Of a stretch of DNA of 64,000 nucleotides, positions 52,074-61,467 are shown one piece after another. The DNA comes from Inquilinus ginsengisoli_A (GTDB lineage Bacteria > Pseudomonadota > Alphaproteobacteria > DSM-16000 > Inquilinaceae). The stretch spans positions 91,929-155,928 of the forward strand of contig NZ_JAVDPW010000015.1 in NCBI RefSeq assembly GCF_031453975.1, in the 5' to 3' direction. Numbering within the stretch: position 1 is the stretch's first letter; every line of letters starts with the position of its first letter. The position numbers and the translations under genes are program-made. The notes under the pieces are model-generated. The model saw only the letters and a program-made list of their open reading frames with translations. It was not told the DNA's origin and did not search any database.

Positions 52074-53564
52074 TCACAGGGCCATGTCGCGGTCCAGCGG
52101 ATAGATCGGCCGCGGCACGTTGTGATAGGGCATCTTCTCGTAGTCCAGGGTGCACAGGGCGCCGCTGTCGCAGACGATGACCTTGCCGGCGATCGGCTCG
52201 AACGCCGCCCGGAAATGCTGCATCGACTTCAGCCCGACCACGCGGTGCGCCGCAGGGTCGATGCCGAAGGCGCGGAACTGCTGCAGGTCCAGCATCTGCG
52301 ACGGTTCGCTGACCACCAGCACGGTGATGCCGTCGACCTGGACCACCGCGGTCGGGCCGAAGCTGAATTCGAGGCCGCCCAGCATCGGGCCATCGCCGAC
52401 CAGCTTGCCGTCGCTGGTCCACAGCAGCGTCGCCGCCACCGCCAGCGGGCCGCCGCCGAAGCGCGGGTCGGTCTTGCCGCCCAGGCGCAGCTGCAGCGTT
52501 TCGCCGGCCTTGGCCCGGTGCAACTGCTGCACCGTCTCGGGGTCGACGATCGGGCCGAAGCAGGCCTTGTCAATGCCGGCCTGCAGCAGGGCGCCCAGCA
52601 GGGTGGTGGCGTCGCCATAGCCGCCGGCGCCGGGGTTGTCGGCGTAGTCGGCGACGATCAGCGGCTTGTCGTCATGCCAGCCGCGGGCGATCGCCGCCGC
52701 CTTGGCCACCGTGTGATAGGTGTTCAGCACGTCGAAGCGGGCGTCCCAGATCTTGTCGGCGATGCCTTCGGCGAAGGCGCGGTGCGGCGCCTCATCCCCC
52801 TGATAGGTCACCAGCACGGTCGGCCCGACCTCGGGGATGTCGGCGTTGGGGAAGGCGCCGTTGATGCTGACGGCGAAGGCGTCGCCCTGGCCTTCATAGG
52901 CCCGGGCCTCGGCGATCCAGCCGACCATCGGCCCGACATCGGTGCGGCCGGCATTGATCTCCTCCAGCATCGGCCGGCGGACCAGCAGGGTCTTCGGCCG
53001 GATCTCGCCGGCCATGGTCCGCTGCAGCACCTCGCCGGCATGTCGCGCGATCTCGCGCATGTCGATGTGGGGATAGGTCTTGTAGGAGATGATGATGTCG
53101 GCGTGCCGGCACATCTTCGCCGTGACATTGGCGTGCGGATCCAGGGTGATCGCGATCGGCAGGCCGGGGCCGATGACGTCGCGCAGCCGTTCCAGCAGCT
53201 CGCCCTCGCCGTCCGGCGAGAAGTCGGTGACCATGGCGCCGTGCAGGGCCAGCAGGATCCCGTCCAGCGCCCCCTTCGCCTCGGCCGCCGCGCGCACGAT
53301 GGCGCCGCCCAGCCGGTCGAAGGCATCGCGGGTCACGGGGCCGGCCGGCTCGGCCGCGGCGCTCAGCACATGCCGCAGGGTCCAGCCATGCTGGCGGGCA
53401 ACGTCGCGGAAGCCGGCGATGCCGGTGTTGGCGTCGCCCAGGGCGCGGATGGCGTCCTCGCCGAAATACAACTCGCGCCGGGCGAAGGCGTCGTAGTCGG
53501 TCGGGTGGACGTTGAAGGTGTTGGTCTCATGCGCGAATTCGGCGGTCAGGACGCGGAAGGTCAT
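52074..53564 (-). CDS. M81 family metallopeptidase (MlrC-like)
   Basis: A 496-residue member of the MlrC/M81 family, named for microcystin-degrading MlrC, which hydrolyses linear peptides after ring opening. N-terminal AEFAHETNTFN, HGAMV, the metal-site segment DPHANVT and C-terminal DYADNPGAGGYGDAT are all present. No signal peptide: cytoplasmic. AAGGGAG precedes ATG 53564. It is 11 bp after the end of the ATPase genes. M81 genes often neighbour Dpp-type importers. It probably cleaves the imported peptide. Confidence 0.9.
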   Translation of the reverse strand: MTFRVLTAEFAHETNTFNVHPTDYDAFARRELYFGEDAIRALGDANTGIAGFRDVARQHGWTLRHVLSAAAEPAGPVTRDAFDRLGGAIVRAAAEAKGALDGILLALHGAMVTDFSPDGEGELLERLRDVIGPGLPIAITLDPHANVTAKMCRHADIIISYKTYPHIDMREIARHAGEVLQRTMAGEIRPKTLLVRRPMLEEINAGRTDVGPMVGWIAEARAYEGQGDAFAVSINGAFPNADIPEVGPTVLVTYQGDEAPHRAFAEGIADKIWDARFDVLNTYHTVAKAAAIARGWHDDKPLIVADYADNPGAGGYGDATTLLGALLQAGIDKACFGPIVDPETVQQLHRAKAGETLQLRLGGKTDPRFGGGPLAVAATLLWTSDGKLVGDGPMLGGLEFSFGPTAVVQVDGITVLVVSEPSQMLDLQQFRAFGIDPAAHRVVGLKSMQHFRAAFEPIAGKVIVCDSGALCTLDYEKMPYHNVPRPIYPLDRDMAL

Positions 53565-53575
53565 GGTTGCTCCCT

Positions 53576-54538
53576 TCAGATCAGGGGGTGATGGCAGGCC
53601 GCCTGCTGTCCGCTGGCGGTGTCGCCGGAGACAGGGGCCAGCGCGGGCAGGGTGTGACGGCACAGATCGGTGGCGCGGGGGCAGCGGGCGGCGAAGGCGC
53701 AGCCCGGCGGCGGGTCCCAGCCGCTCGGGATCTCGCCCGACAGCCGGGTGATGTGTCGGCGGCGGCGCGGATCGGGCTCGAAGGTGCTGTCCAGCAGCGC
53801 CCGGGTGTAGGGATGCGCCGGCTCCGCCCCGCTCGGCAGCATCTCGACGATGCGGCCGAGATACATCACCAGGATCCGGTCGCAGAAATAGCGGACCAGG
53901 CCGAGGTCGTGCGAGATGAACAGATAGGTCAGCCCCAGCTCGCGCCGCAGCCGGTCCAACAGGCCGATGATCTGGGCCTGCACCGACACGTCCAGCGACG
54001 CGGTCGGTTCGTCCAGCACCACCAGCGACGGCCGCAGCGCCAGGGCGCGGGCGATGCCCACCCGCTGCTTCTGCCCGCCGGACAGCTGGTGCGGATAGGC
54101 GCGGGCCAGGGCCGGGCTCAGCCCCACCATCTCCAGCAGGCCGGCGACGGTGGCGTCACCCTCCGCCGGCGGGAGGCGCTGGACGCGGAACGGCTCCAGC
54201 AGCGCGTCGCGCACGGAATAGCGCGGGTCGATCGACGAATACGGGTCCTGGAACACCAGCTGCATCCGGCGCCGCAGCCGCCGCAGCTCGCCCCGCTTCA
54301 GGCCGCGGATGTCCTGGCCATCGAAGCGGATGCTGCCCTCGCTTGGCGGGATCAGCCGCAGCACCAGCCGCGCCAGGGTGGACTTGCCGCAGCCGGATTC
54401 GCCGACGATGCCGACCACGCCGCCGTGCGGCACCGAGAACGAGACGTCGCTGACGGCATGGAACACGCGGCGCCGGCGGAACAGCCCGCCGCCGGCGAAG
54501 CGCCGGCCCAGGCCGGTGACGGTCAGGAGTGCGCTCAT
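53576..54538 (-). CDS. Peptide ABC transporter ATP-binding protein, DppF type
   Basis: A 320-residue ATPase. Walker A GESGCGKS near residues 47-54, Q-loop VFQDPYSSIDP, signature LSGGQKQR, Walker B LVVLDEPTASLD. It carries the oligopeptide C-terminal segment with HPYTRALL and the cysteine pair CAFAARCPRA. Start ATG 54538 overlaps the upstream DppD-type stop (ATGA); the in-frame start at 54817 lies inside that gene and is rejected. Confidence 0.94.
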   Translation of the reverse strand: MSALLTVTGLGRRFAGGGLFRRRRVFHAVSDVSFSVPHGGVVGIVGESGCGKSTLARLVLRLIPPSEGSIRFDGQDIRGLKRGELRRLRRRMQLVFQDPYSSIDPRYSVRDALLEPFRVQRLPPAEGDATVAGLLEMVGLSPALARAYPHQLSGGQKQRVGIARALALRPSLVVLDEPTASLDVSVQAQIIGLLDRLRRELGLTYLFISHDLGLVRYFCDRILVMYLGRIVEMLPSGAEPAHPYTRALLDSTFEPDPRRRRHITRLSGEIPSGWDPPPGCAFAARCPRATDLCRHTLPALAPVSGDTASGQQAACHHPLI

Positions 54539-55488
54539 GCCGCCTCCGCCAGGTGGCAGGCCGCGCCGTGGCCGTCGAGCGCGCCGCCCAGCAGCGGCAT
54601 GTCTTCGCGGCAGCGGTCGGAGGCGCGGGGGCAGCGCGGGTGGAAGCGGCAGCCGGGCGGGTGGTCGGCGGCGCCGGGCACGATGCCGGGAATGCCGCTC
54701 AGGGTTCCGCGCGGCGTGTCCTGGCGCGGGATGCAGCGGATCAGCGCCTGGGTGTAGGGGTGCCGGGGCTGGCTGAAGATGTCGTCGACCGGAGCGCGCT
54801 CGACCACCCGGCCGCAATACATCACCGCCACCCGGTCGCAGGTCTGGGCCACCACGCCCATGTCATGGGTGATCAGCACCAGGGCCAGGCCGCGGTCGCG
54901 CACCAGCTCGACCAGGATCTGCACGATCTGGGCCTGCACCGTGACATCCAGCGCGGTGGTCGGTTCGTCCGCCACCAGCAGCTCGGGGTCGCCGGCCAGG
55001 GCCATGGCGATGACGATGCGCTGCTTCATGCCGCCCGACAGCTGGTGCGGGTACAGCGCGTACACCGCCGCCGGGTCGGGGATGCGCAGATCGGCCAGAA
55101 GTTCCAGGCTGCGGGCGCGGGCGGCGCGCCGGTCCAGCCCGAGATGCAGCCGGGCCGACTGGTCGATCTGCGGCCCGACCCGCATCATCGGGTCCAGCGA
55201 GGTCATCGGGTTCTGGGTGATCAGCGCCATGCGGCCGCCGCGCAGCCGGCGCAGCCGCCGCTCCGGCAGGCCCACCAGCTCCTGCCCGTCGAAGCGGATA
55301 TGCCCGGCCTCGATGCGGCCGCCGATCCGGGGCAGCAGCCCCATCACCGCCAGCGCGGTCAGCGACTTGCCGGACCCGGACTCGCCGACCACGCCCAGGA
55401 TCTGGCCGCGGTCGACGCCGAAGCCGACATCGTCCACCGGGGCCAGGGTGCCGATGCCGATGCGCAAGCCCTCCACGGTCAGCAGCAT
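54535..55488 (-). CDS. Peptide ABC transporter ATP-binding protein, DppD type
   Basis: A 317-residue ATPase with Walker A GESGSGKS near residues 36-43, Q-loop ITQNPMTSLDP, signature LSGGMKQR, Walker B LLVADEPTTALD, and the C-terminal HPYTQALI and CRFHPRCPRA motifs of the oligopeptide subfamily. It starts one base downstream of the permease stop. Partner of the DppF-type ATPase. Confidence 0.94.
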   Translation of the reverse strand: MLLTVEGLRIGIGTLAPVDDVGFGVDRGQILGVVGESGSGKSLTALAVMGLLPRIGGRIEAGHIRFDGQELVGLPERRLRRLRGGRMALITQNPMTSLDPMMRVGPQIDQSARLHLGLDRRAARARSLELLADLRIPDPAAVYALYPHQLSGGMKQRIVIAMALAGDPELLVADEPTTALDVTVQAQIVQILVELVRDRGLALVLITHDMGVVAQTCDRVAVMYCGRVVERAPVDDIFSQPRHPYTQALIRCIPRQDTPRGTLSGIPGIVPGAADHPPGCRFHPRCPRASDRCREDMPLLGGALDGHGAACHLAEAA

Positions 55489-55489
55489 C

Positions 55490-56335
55490 TCAGGCCTCCC
55501 GCAGCCGGGTGCGGATGTCCAGCGCCGCGATCAGGGCGTCGCCAAACAGGTTGAGGAACACCACAGTCAGGGCCACGGCCAGGCCGGGCAGCAGGATCAC
55601 CCAGGGCGCGATGAACAGCTGGGCCGACCCGGCGGACATCATCGCGCCCCAGCTCGGCGTCGGCGGCTGGGCGCCGAGGCCGAAGAAGCCCAGCGTCGCC
55701 TCCAGGATGATGGCGTCGCCGGTGGCCAGCATCGCCGCCACCAGCACCGGCGCCAGGGCGTTGGGCAGCAGATGGGCGAACAGCACATGGGCGTGGCCGG
55801 CGCCGAGATTGACCGTGGCCTCGACATAGGTCTCGCTTTTCAGCGACAGCACCTGGGTCCGGGTCAGCCGGGTGAACTGGGCGAGGTAGGCGATGGCGAT
55901 GGCCAGCAGCACGCCCTGCAGCCCTGGCCCGATGATCGCCACCAGGATCAGGGCGATCAGGATCTCCGGGAACGACCAGGTCAGGTCGACCGCCACCATC
56001 ACCGCGCGGTCGAAGGCGCCGCCGAAATAGCCGCAGGCGGCGCCCAGCACCAGGCCCAGCAGCACCGAGACGCCGATCGCGGTGACGCTGACCGACAGCG
56101 AGGTGCGGGCGCCATTCAGGATGCGCGACAGCACGTCCCGGCCCAGCTCGTCGGTGCCCAGCAGGTGTTCGGCTGAGGGCGGTTGGTTGACGATCGACAG
56201 CTCCTGCTGGTCGTAGGGATAGGGCGCCAGCCAGGGGGCGAACACGGCGCCGGCCACCAGCAGCATCAGGTACAGCCCGGCGATGCCGCCCTTGACGGTC
56301 GACAGGGCGGAGAGGAGGGCAGGGCGCCGGGTCAT
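55490..56335 (-). CDS. Peptide ABC transporter permease, DppC type
   Basis: A 281-residue permease with HLLGTDELGRDVLSRILNG near residue 58 and the EAA loop (TYVEATVNLGAGHAHVLFAHLLPN). About six hydrophobic segments. ATG 56335 overlaps the DppB-type stop. The reading frame is open far upstream, but the region belongs to the DppB and binding-protein genes in another frame. Confidence 0.93.
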   Translation of the reverse strand: MTRRPALLSALSTVKGGIAGLYLMLLVAGAVFAPWLAPYPYDQQELSIVNQPPSAEHLLGTDELGRDVLSRILNGARTSLSVSVTAIGVSVLLGLVLGAACGYFGGAFDRAVMVAVDLTWSFPEILIALILVAIIGPGLQGVLLAIAIAYLAQFTRLTRTQVLSLKSETYVEATVNLGAGHAHVLFAHLLPNALAPVLVAAMLATGDAIILEATLGFFGLGAQPPTPSWGAMMSAGSAQLFIAPWVILLPGLAVALTVVFLNLFGDALIAALDIRTRLREA

Positions 56336-57261
56336 GACGGCCGCCCCTCGCGTTGGCGCGGATCCATCGCCGCCTGGACGATGTCGCCGAGGAGCGTGCC
56401 CAGGATCACCGCCATCGCCAGCATCAGCAGGCAGCCCTGCACCAGGGGATAGTCGCGCTGGTTCAGGGCGCGGATCAGCAGCGACCCCAGGCCGGGCCGG
56501 GCGAAGACGTATTCGATGGCGACCGCGCCGCCCAGGATCCAGCCGATGCGCAGCCCCAGCACCGTCACCACCGGCAGCATGGCGTGGCGCAGCACATGGC
56601 GCAGCTGGATGGTCCAGGGCGGCACGCCCTTGGCGTGCAGCAGCAGCACGAAATCCTGGCGCGACGCCTCGATCATCGCCACCCGGGTCACCCGCGCCAC
56701 CAGGGCGATGCCGCCGGCGCCGGCGGCGATCACCGGCAGGATCAGCGAGCTCCAGCCGCGGGCGCCGGACACCGGCACCCAGCCCAGCGACACGGCGAAG
56801 ACCAGGATCAGCAGCAGCCCCAGCCAGAAGCCGGGGACGGTGGACCCCAGCAGGATAAGGCCGGTGACGCCGTCGTCCAGCCAGCTGCGGTGGAAGCTGG
56901 CCGCCAGCGCCCCGGCGGCCACGCCGACCAGGGTCGAGAAGGCCAGCGCCAGCCCGCCCAGGGCCAGGCTGTAGGGCAGGTTCTGGCCGATCAGCTCCGC
57001 GACCGGCCGGCGCTGGATGATGGCGGTGCCCAGGTCGCCGGTCAGCAGCCGCCCCATCCACACCAGGTACTGCTCGGCCAGGCTGCGGTCGAGGCCGTAC
57101 TTTGCCTCGATCTGGGCCCGCTGCGCCGGGGTCGACCCGACCCGCATCAGGTTGTCGATCGGGTCGCCCGGGACCAGGTGGATGATCAGGAACACCACCA
57201 GCGACACCACCAGGAAGACCGGCACCATCAGCACCAGCCGCCGCAGCACGAAGGCGATCAT
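56332..57261 (-). CDS. Peptide ABC transporter permease, DppB type
   Basis: A 309-residue permease with N-terminal helix (FVLRRLVLMVPVFLVVSLVVFLIIHLVPGDP) and five further segments; EAA loop around SRQDFVLLLHAKGVPPWTIQLRHVLRH. It ends AAMDPRQREGRPS. It follows the binding-protein gene by 24 bases and starts the membrane part of the importer. Confidence 0.94.
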   Translation of the reverse strand: MIAFVLRRLVLMVPVFLVVSLVVFLIIHLVPGDPIDNLMRVGSTPAQRAQIEAKYGLDRSLAEQYLVWMGRLLTGDLGTAIIQRRPVAELIGQNLPYSLALGGLALAFSTLVGVAAGALAASFHRSWLDDGVTGLILLGSTVPGFWLGLLLILVFAVSLGWVPVSGARGWSSLILPVIAAGAGGIALVARVTRVAMIEASRQDFVLLLHAKGVPPWTIQLRHVLRHAMLPVVTVLGLRIGWILGGAVAIEYVFARPGLGSLLIRALNQRDYPLVQGCLLMLAMAVILGTLLGDIVQAAMDPRQREGRPS

Positions 57262-57285
57262 GTCGGTCTCCCCGTCCGCGCGGCG

Positions 57286-58872
57286 CTACTCGGCGACCTT
57301 GAGGTCGACGATGGTCTGCTGGCTCAGCTGCGGGCCGCGGATCACGCCGGGCACCTGCAGCCGCGCCTTGTTGAAGGCGACGTTCTGGGCCGGCTCGTAG
57401 ATCGGGGCGAACACGAACTGGCTCAGCAGGTACTCGTGGTACTTGCGGAAATTGGCCTCCCGCTCCGCCCCGGTGCGGGACTGGTGCATGGCGACCTCGT
57501 TCAGCTCCTCCGACTTCGGGTCGTTCCACATCGCCACATTCGGGTAGAACAGGCGCTTGCCGCTGAAGCACCAGTCCAGGATGTCGGCGTTGTTCCAGCC
57601 ATAGGTGGCGATCACCAGCTGGTGCTCGCCCTTCTTGTACTGGTCGCGGATGGTGCTGGTGTCGAAGACGGTGATCGCGGCGTCCATGCCGATGGCCTTC
57701 AGCTGGGCCTGGACGATCTCGGCGATGCGCTTGTATTCGGTCTCCGCCCGGGTCCACAGCTTGACCGACAGGGGCTTGCCGTCCTTGACCCGGATGCCGT
57801 CGTCGCCGCGCACCCAGCCGGCCTCGTCGAGGATCTGGTTGGCCTTGGCCGCGTCGTAGCGGATCTCGACCTTGGGATCGACCTTGGATTCCGGCAGCGA
57901 CGCGATCAGGAACTGGTGCGCCTCGGTGCCGATGCCGTTGTAGACGGTCTTCAGGATCGCGGCCTGGTCGATGGCCAGCGCCGTGGCCTGCCGCACCCGG
58001 ATGTCGGTGAAGGGCTCGGCCTGGGTGTTGATTGGCATGTAGGTGGTGCCGAAGCCCGGCTGGGTGCGGAAGTCGATGTCCGGTTCGGATTTCAGCTGCG
58101 ACAGGTAGTCGGTCGGCAGGTCCAGCAGCATGTCGACGCCGCCGGTCTTCAGCTCCAGGAAGGCGGTCGACTGGTCCGGGATCTCGCGCAGCGTCAGCCG
58201 CCCGATATGCGGTGGGCCCTGGTTCTCCGAGAGGTCGCTGCCCCAGGCGTAGTCGTCGTTGCGGACCAGCACGGTTTCCTGGCCGACGGTGAAGCTCTCC
58301 AGCTTGTAGGGGCCGGTGCCCACCGCCTCGGTCACGCCATAGCTGTCGCCGGCCGCGTCGAACGCCTTCGGGCTGGGGATGCTCATGAAGGTGCTGGCCA
58401 GGTTGTAGATCAGGTTCGGCTCCGGCCGCTTCATCACGAAGCGCACGGTGTAGTCGTCCACCGCCTCGACATGGTCGATGGCGTCGATCATGAATTCGTT
58501 CTCGGTGCCTTTGTATTTCGGGATCCACCACACGATGGTCTGGGCGTTGAACGGCTCGCCATCGGTGAACTTGACGCCCTGGCGCAGCTTGAAGGTCCAT
58601 GCCATGCCGTCCGAGGTGCTTTCCCAGGACGTGGCGAGGTGGGGGTGGAAGGACTGGTCGGCGTCCTGCTCGACCAGCCGGTCATAGATCAGCGCCGCCC
58701 CGGTGTTCAGGATCGCGCCGCGGATGGGGTCGTAGTTCGGCACCCCGGCCTCGGCGCTGCTCAGCACGATCACCGCATCCTGTGCCGCCGCCGGCCGCAG
58801 CGGCAGCATCGCCGCGAGAGCAAGGCCCAGCACTCCGGCCAGGCGGACTCCGCCTGTCGTCAGTCCCGTCAT
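57286..58872 (-). CDS. Peptide ABC transporter substrate-binding protein (SBP family 5)
   Basis: A 528-residue periplasmic binding protein with a signal peptide of about 30 residues (RLAGVLGLALAAMLPLRPAAA). The core has FKLRQGVKFTDGEPF, GTGPYKLESF and AFNKARLQVPG in the expected order of DppA/OppA proteins. It follows the RpiR-type regulator by 41 bases and leads the importer operon. Context (M81, D-aminopeptidase-like, LysA-like genes) suggests peptides carrying D-residues; direct evidence for the ligand is lacking. Confidence 0.93.
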   Translation of the reverse strand: MTGLTTGGVRLAGVLGLALAAMLPLRPAAAQDAVIVLSSAEAGVPNYDPIRGAILNTGAALIYDRLVEQDADQSFHPHLATSWESTSDGMAWTFKLRQGVKFTDGEPFNAQTIVWWIPKYKGTENEFMIDAIDHVEAVDDYTVRFVMKRPEPNLIYNLASTFMSIPSPKAFDAAGDSYGVTEAVGTGPYKLESFTVGQETVLVRNDDYAWGSDLSENQGPPHIGRLTLREIPDQSTAFLELKTGGVDMLLDLPTDYLSQLKSEPDIDFRTQPGFGTTYMPINTQAEPFTDIRVRQATALAIDQAAILKTVYNGIGTEAHQFLIASLPESKVDPKVEIRYDAAKANQILDEAGWVRGDDGIRVKDGKPLSVKLWTRAETEYKRIAEIVQAQLKAIGMDAAITVFDTSTIRDQYKKGEHQLVIATYGWNNADILDWCFSGKRLFYPNVAMWNDPKSEELNEVAMHQSRTGAEREANFRKYHEYLLSQFVFAPIYEPAQNVAFNKARLQVPGVIRGPQLSQQTIVDLKVAE

Positions 58873-58913
58873 CTCTGCCTCCGTGTTTTGGTCTTTTGTC
58901 GTGGCCGGCCGCG

Positions 58914-59786
58914 TCAGCGGTCGGGAATGCGGCCGACATGGCCGATGAAGTCGTTGTAAAGCTCGGCCATCCGGTTCAGCCGTTCCTCCACCTCGGGCCC
59001 GAGCTCGGCGAAGATGCCGTTCAGCAGCAGCTGGATCAGCGACACCATCGGTGCCGTCGAATCCCAGAACAGGTTGATCTCGGTCGGCACTGCGAACACC
59101 TCGGTGGCGCAGTCATGCCCCCAGTCGCAGAACTGGTCGGTGACCAGCGTGACCGGCATGCCCGCATCCCGCGCCCGGCGCGCCAGCAGCGGCGCCTGCT
59201 GCGAATAGCGGCGGGCGTCGAACAGCACCAGCGCGGCCCCTTCGGCGTCGGTCAGCAGCACCTCGGCGAAGTTGCCGGAGGACAGGTCGACCAGATGCAC
59301 CCCGTCGCGCAGGTAACGCAGCTGATGCACCATGATCGCGGCGATGCCGCGTTCGGTCTGGAAGCCGGCGACGAAGATCCGCGGCACGGTCGCCAGCCGC
59401 TGCACCACCGTCTTCCATTGCGGTGTCTGGGCCAGCTCGTAGACCCGGACGATGGCGGCGATCTCCAGATCCAGGCTGCGCGCCAGGTCGCCGCCGCCGG
59501 TCCGGCTGCGGGCCTGGAACTCGCGCAGCCGGTCGCCGATCAGCCAGGGGCTGTCGCCGATGTCGGATTTCAGGTCGGCCTTCAGGTCCTTGAAGTGCTG
59601 GTAGCCGACCGAGCGGCAGAAGCGGCCGACGGTCAGCTCGCTGACACCCACCTTGCGGGCGATGGTGGCCGAGGTCTCGAACGGCAGCTCGCTCAGATTG
59701 GCCAGCATGTAGGTGGCGATCGCGCGCCCCGCGGCCGTCCCGTCCTCCAGGCTTTCGGTCAGTCTCTGGCGCACCGATCCGGTCAC
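58914..59786 (-). CDS. RpiR/MurR family transcriptional regulator
   Basis: A 290-residue regulator: N-terminal RpiR-type helix-turn-helix (about 20-85; ATIARKVGVSELTVGRFCRSVGYQHFKDLKADLKSD) and C-terminal SIS sugar-phosphate-binding domain (about 125-255; VAGFQTERG, VLFDARRYSQQ, LVTDQ). MurR, a family member, senses N-acetylmuramate 6-phosphate. It heads the peptide-importer operon and is preceded by two direct repeats. In this setting a phosphosugar or related ligand from cell-wall breakdown is possible. Confidence 0.9.
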   Translation of the reverse strand: MTGSVRQRLTESLEDGTAAGRAIATYMLANLSELPFETSATIARKVGVSELTVGRFCRSVGYQHFKDLKADLKSDIGDSPWLIGDRLREFQARSRTGGGDLARSLDLEIAAIVRVYELAQTPQWKTVVQRLATVPRIFVAGFQTERGIAAIMVHQLRYLRDGVHLVDLSSGNFAEVLLTDAEGAALVLFDARRYSQQAPLLARRARDAGMPVTLVTDQFCDWGHDCATEVFAVPTEINLFWDSTAPMVSLIQLLLNGIFAELGPEVEERLNRMAELYNDFIGHVGRIPDR

Positions 59787-60180
59787 TGAACCCCCCTGTT
59801 TGAGAAAGACTGTCAGCTTTCTGATTTATACGCAACAGATGTCATGTTTCTGATATAAAAAAGGCACGCCATCTCTGCCAGGGAATAGCACGAGGGTGAT
59901 GCGCCAGATGGTCGGCCTCTCGGCCGTGGCCGGAGCGGAGCCGGCCTGACCCTGGTCAGGATCCTCGCCGCGCTGTTCCAGCAGCTCATGGCGAGGCCCG
60001 GCCCAAAGGCCAGGCGATGGAGGGTGAAGATCGTGCCGTCGGTCGCGACGGCCCCGGCCAAAAAAGACCGAGAATCAATCATCTTGTGTTTCGCCCGGCG
60101 GGTCTTAGCCCATAAAGTCGCGGGGCCGTCCTGCCGCTGCGGGAGGGGATGGCGCCGGCAAGGCCAATCGAGATGAACCG
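59787..60180. other. 394-bp intergenic region between RpiR and pqiA
   Basis: Besides the repeats at 59812-59859 no regulatory sequence or gene is clear. A short minus-strand frame (59813-60082) lacks a ribosome site and crosses the repeats, so it is not called. Two divergent promoters should lie here. The segment 59806-59870 is AT-richer than its flanks. Confidence 0.6.
59812..59859. promoter_or_regulatory. Direct repeats upstream of the RpiR-type regulator
   Basis: GTCAGCTTTCTGATTTATA (59812-59830) and GTCATGTTTCTGATATAAA (59841-59859) match at 15 of 19 positions and start 29 bases apart, nearly three helical turns. They lie 25-73 bases upstream of the regulator start in an AT-rich patch. 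They are a good candidate for the RpiR operator. Confidence 0.65.
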
Positions 60181-61467
60181 TTGAGCGATATCGCGGCGAC
60201 GCGGACCGGGCCGACCGATCCCGGAACCGGCCGGCTGATGGAATGCCATGAATGCGGGCTGCGGCACGACGTGCCGGCGCTGCCGGACGGCACCGCCGCG
60301 CGCTGCAGCCGCTGCGGCGCCACCCTGCACAAGTTCCGCGCCACCTCGCTCGACCACGCCTTCGCCTACACCTGCGCCGGGCTGGTGTTCTTCCTGATGG
60401 CGAATCTCCTGCCCTTCATCTCGCTGGAGATCTCGGGCCGGATCCAGGCGGCCAGCCTGGTCACCGGCGTCGTCACCCTGTACCGGCAGGGATTGTGGGA
60501 GCTGGCGGCGGTGGTGGCGCTGACCATGTTCGTCGCCCCCGGGCTGCGGCTGGGCACGCTGGCCCTGGTGCTGGGCGGCTTGCGCCTGAAGCGGCCGCCG
60601 CGCTGGCTGCCGCGCCTCTATCGCTGGGCCGAACTGCTTGGCCCCTGGGCGATGATGGAGGTTTACCTGCTGGGCGTCTTCGTCGCCTATGTGAAGCTGA
60701 TCGACCTCGCCACGGTCGACATCGGCCCCGGCCTCTATTCGGTCGGGGCGCTGATGCTGGCGATCATCGCCGCCGGCACCTCGCTCGACAACCAGACGGT
60801 GTGGCGGGTGTTCGAACGGCGCGGGCTGGTGCCGACGCCGCCGGCGGCCGACCCGGCCCGGCCGGCGCGGCTGTGCCATGCCTGCGGCCTGGTCTCGAAC
60901 GTGACGCCGGGCGCCCATGCCGGTTGTCCGCGCTGCGGCGCCGCGCTGCACCGCCGCAAGCCCGACAGCCTGACCCGGACCTGGGCGCTGGTCATCACCG
61001 CCATCATCCTCTACATCCCCGCCAACATCCTGCCCGTCATGACGGTGATCTCGCTCGGCAGCGGGGCGCCCGACACGATCATGAGCGGGGTGATCGAACT
61101 GGCCGATTCCGGGATGTGGCCGCTGGCGGCGCTGGTGTTCTTCGCCTCGATCACCGTGCCGGTGCTGAAGCTGGCCGGGCTGATCACCCTCCTGGTCACC
61201 ACCCGGCGCGGCACAAGGCGGCGGCTGCAGGACCGCACGGTGCTGTACCGCATCGTCGAGGCGGTGGGGCGCTGGTCGATGATCGACATCTTCATGATCT
61301 CGATCCTGGTCGCGCTGGTGCAGCTGGGGCAGATCGCGACGATCGAGCCCGGCATCGGGGCCGTGTCCTTCGCCGCCGTGGTGATCATCACCATGATCGC
61401 GGCCATGAGTTTCGATCCGCGCCTGATGTGGGACGCGGCGGGAGAGAACAGTGCCGACCATGACTGA
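60181..61467 (+). CDS. pqiA: Paraquat-inducible protein A (membrane subunit)
   Basis: A 428-residue inner-membrane protein with two repeated halves, each with a zinc-ribbon (CHECG...CSRCG near residues 22-45; CHACG...CPRCG near 238-258) followed by four hydrophobic segments (PqiA domain). It works with the MCE protein PqiB in lipid traffic between membranes. The only early start is TTG 60181; the next ATG at 60238 would drop the residues before the first cysteine pair and lacks a ribosome site. The 3' end overlaps pqiB. Confidence 0.92.
   Translation: MSDIAATRTGPTDPGTGRLMECHECGLRHDVPALPDGTAARCSRCGATLHKFRATSLDHAFAYTCAGLVFFLMANLLPFISLEISGRIQAASLVTGVVTLYRQGLWELAAVVALTMFVAPGLRLGTLALVLGGLRLKRPPRWLPRLYRWAELLGPWAMMEVYLLGVFVAYVKLIDLATVDIGPGLYSVGALMLAIIAAGTSLDNQTVWRVFERRGLVPTPPAADPARPARLCHACGLVSNVTPGAHAGCPRCGAALHRRKPDSLTRTWALVITAIILYIPANILPVMTVISLGSGAPDTIMSGVIELADSGMWPLAALVFFASITVPVLKLAGLITLLVTTRRGTRRRLQDRTVLYRIVEAVGRWSMIDIFMISILVALVQLGQIATIEPGIGAVSFAAVVIITMIAAMSFDPRLMWDAAGENSADHD

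Noticed and set aside
56338..58600. Upstream extension of the DppC-type permease frame
   Set aside because: The frame stays open through the DppB and binding-protein genes, but those have clear motifs in other frames and the permease has its own overlapping ATG.
59813..60082. 89-codon minus-strand frame in the RpiR-pqiA gap
   Set aside because: No ribosome site, crosses the direct repeats, no recognisable similarity; possibly a gene remnant but unsupported.
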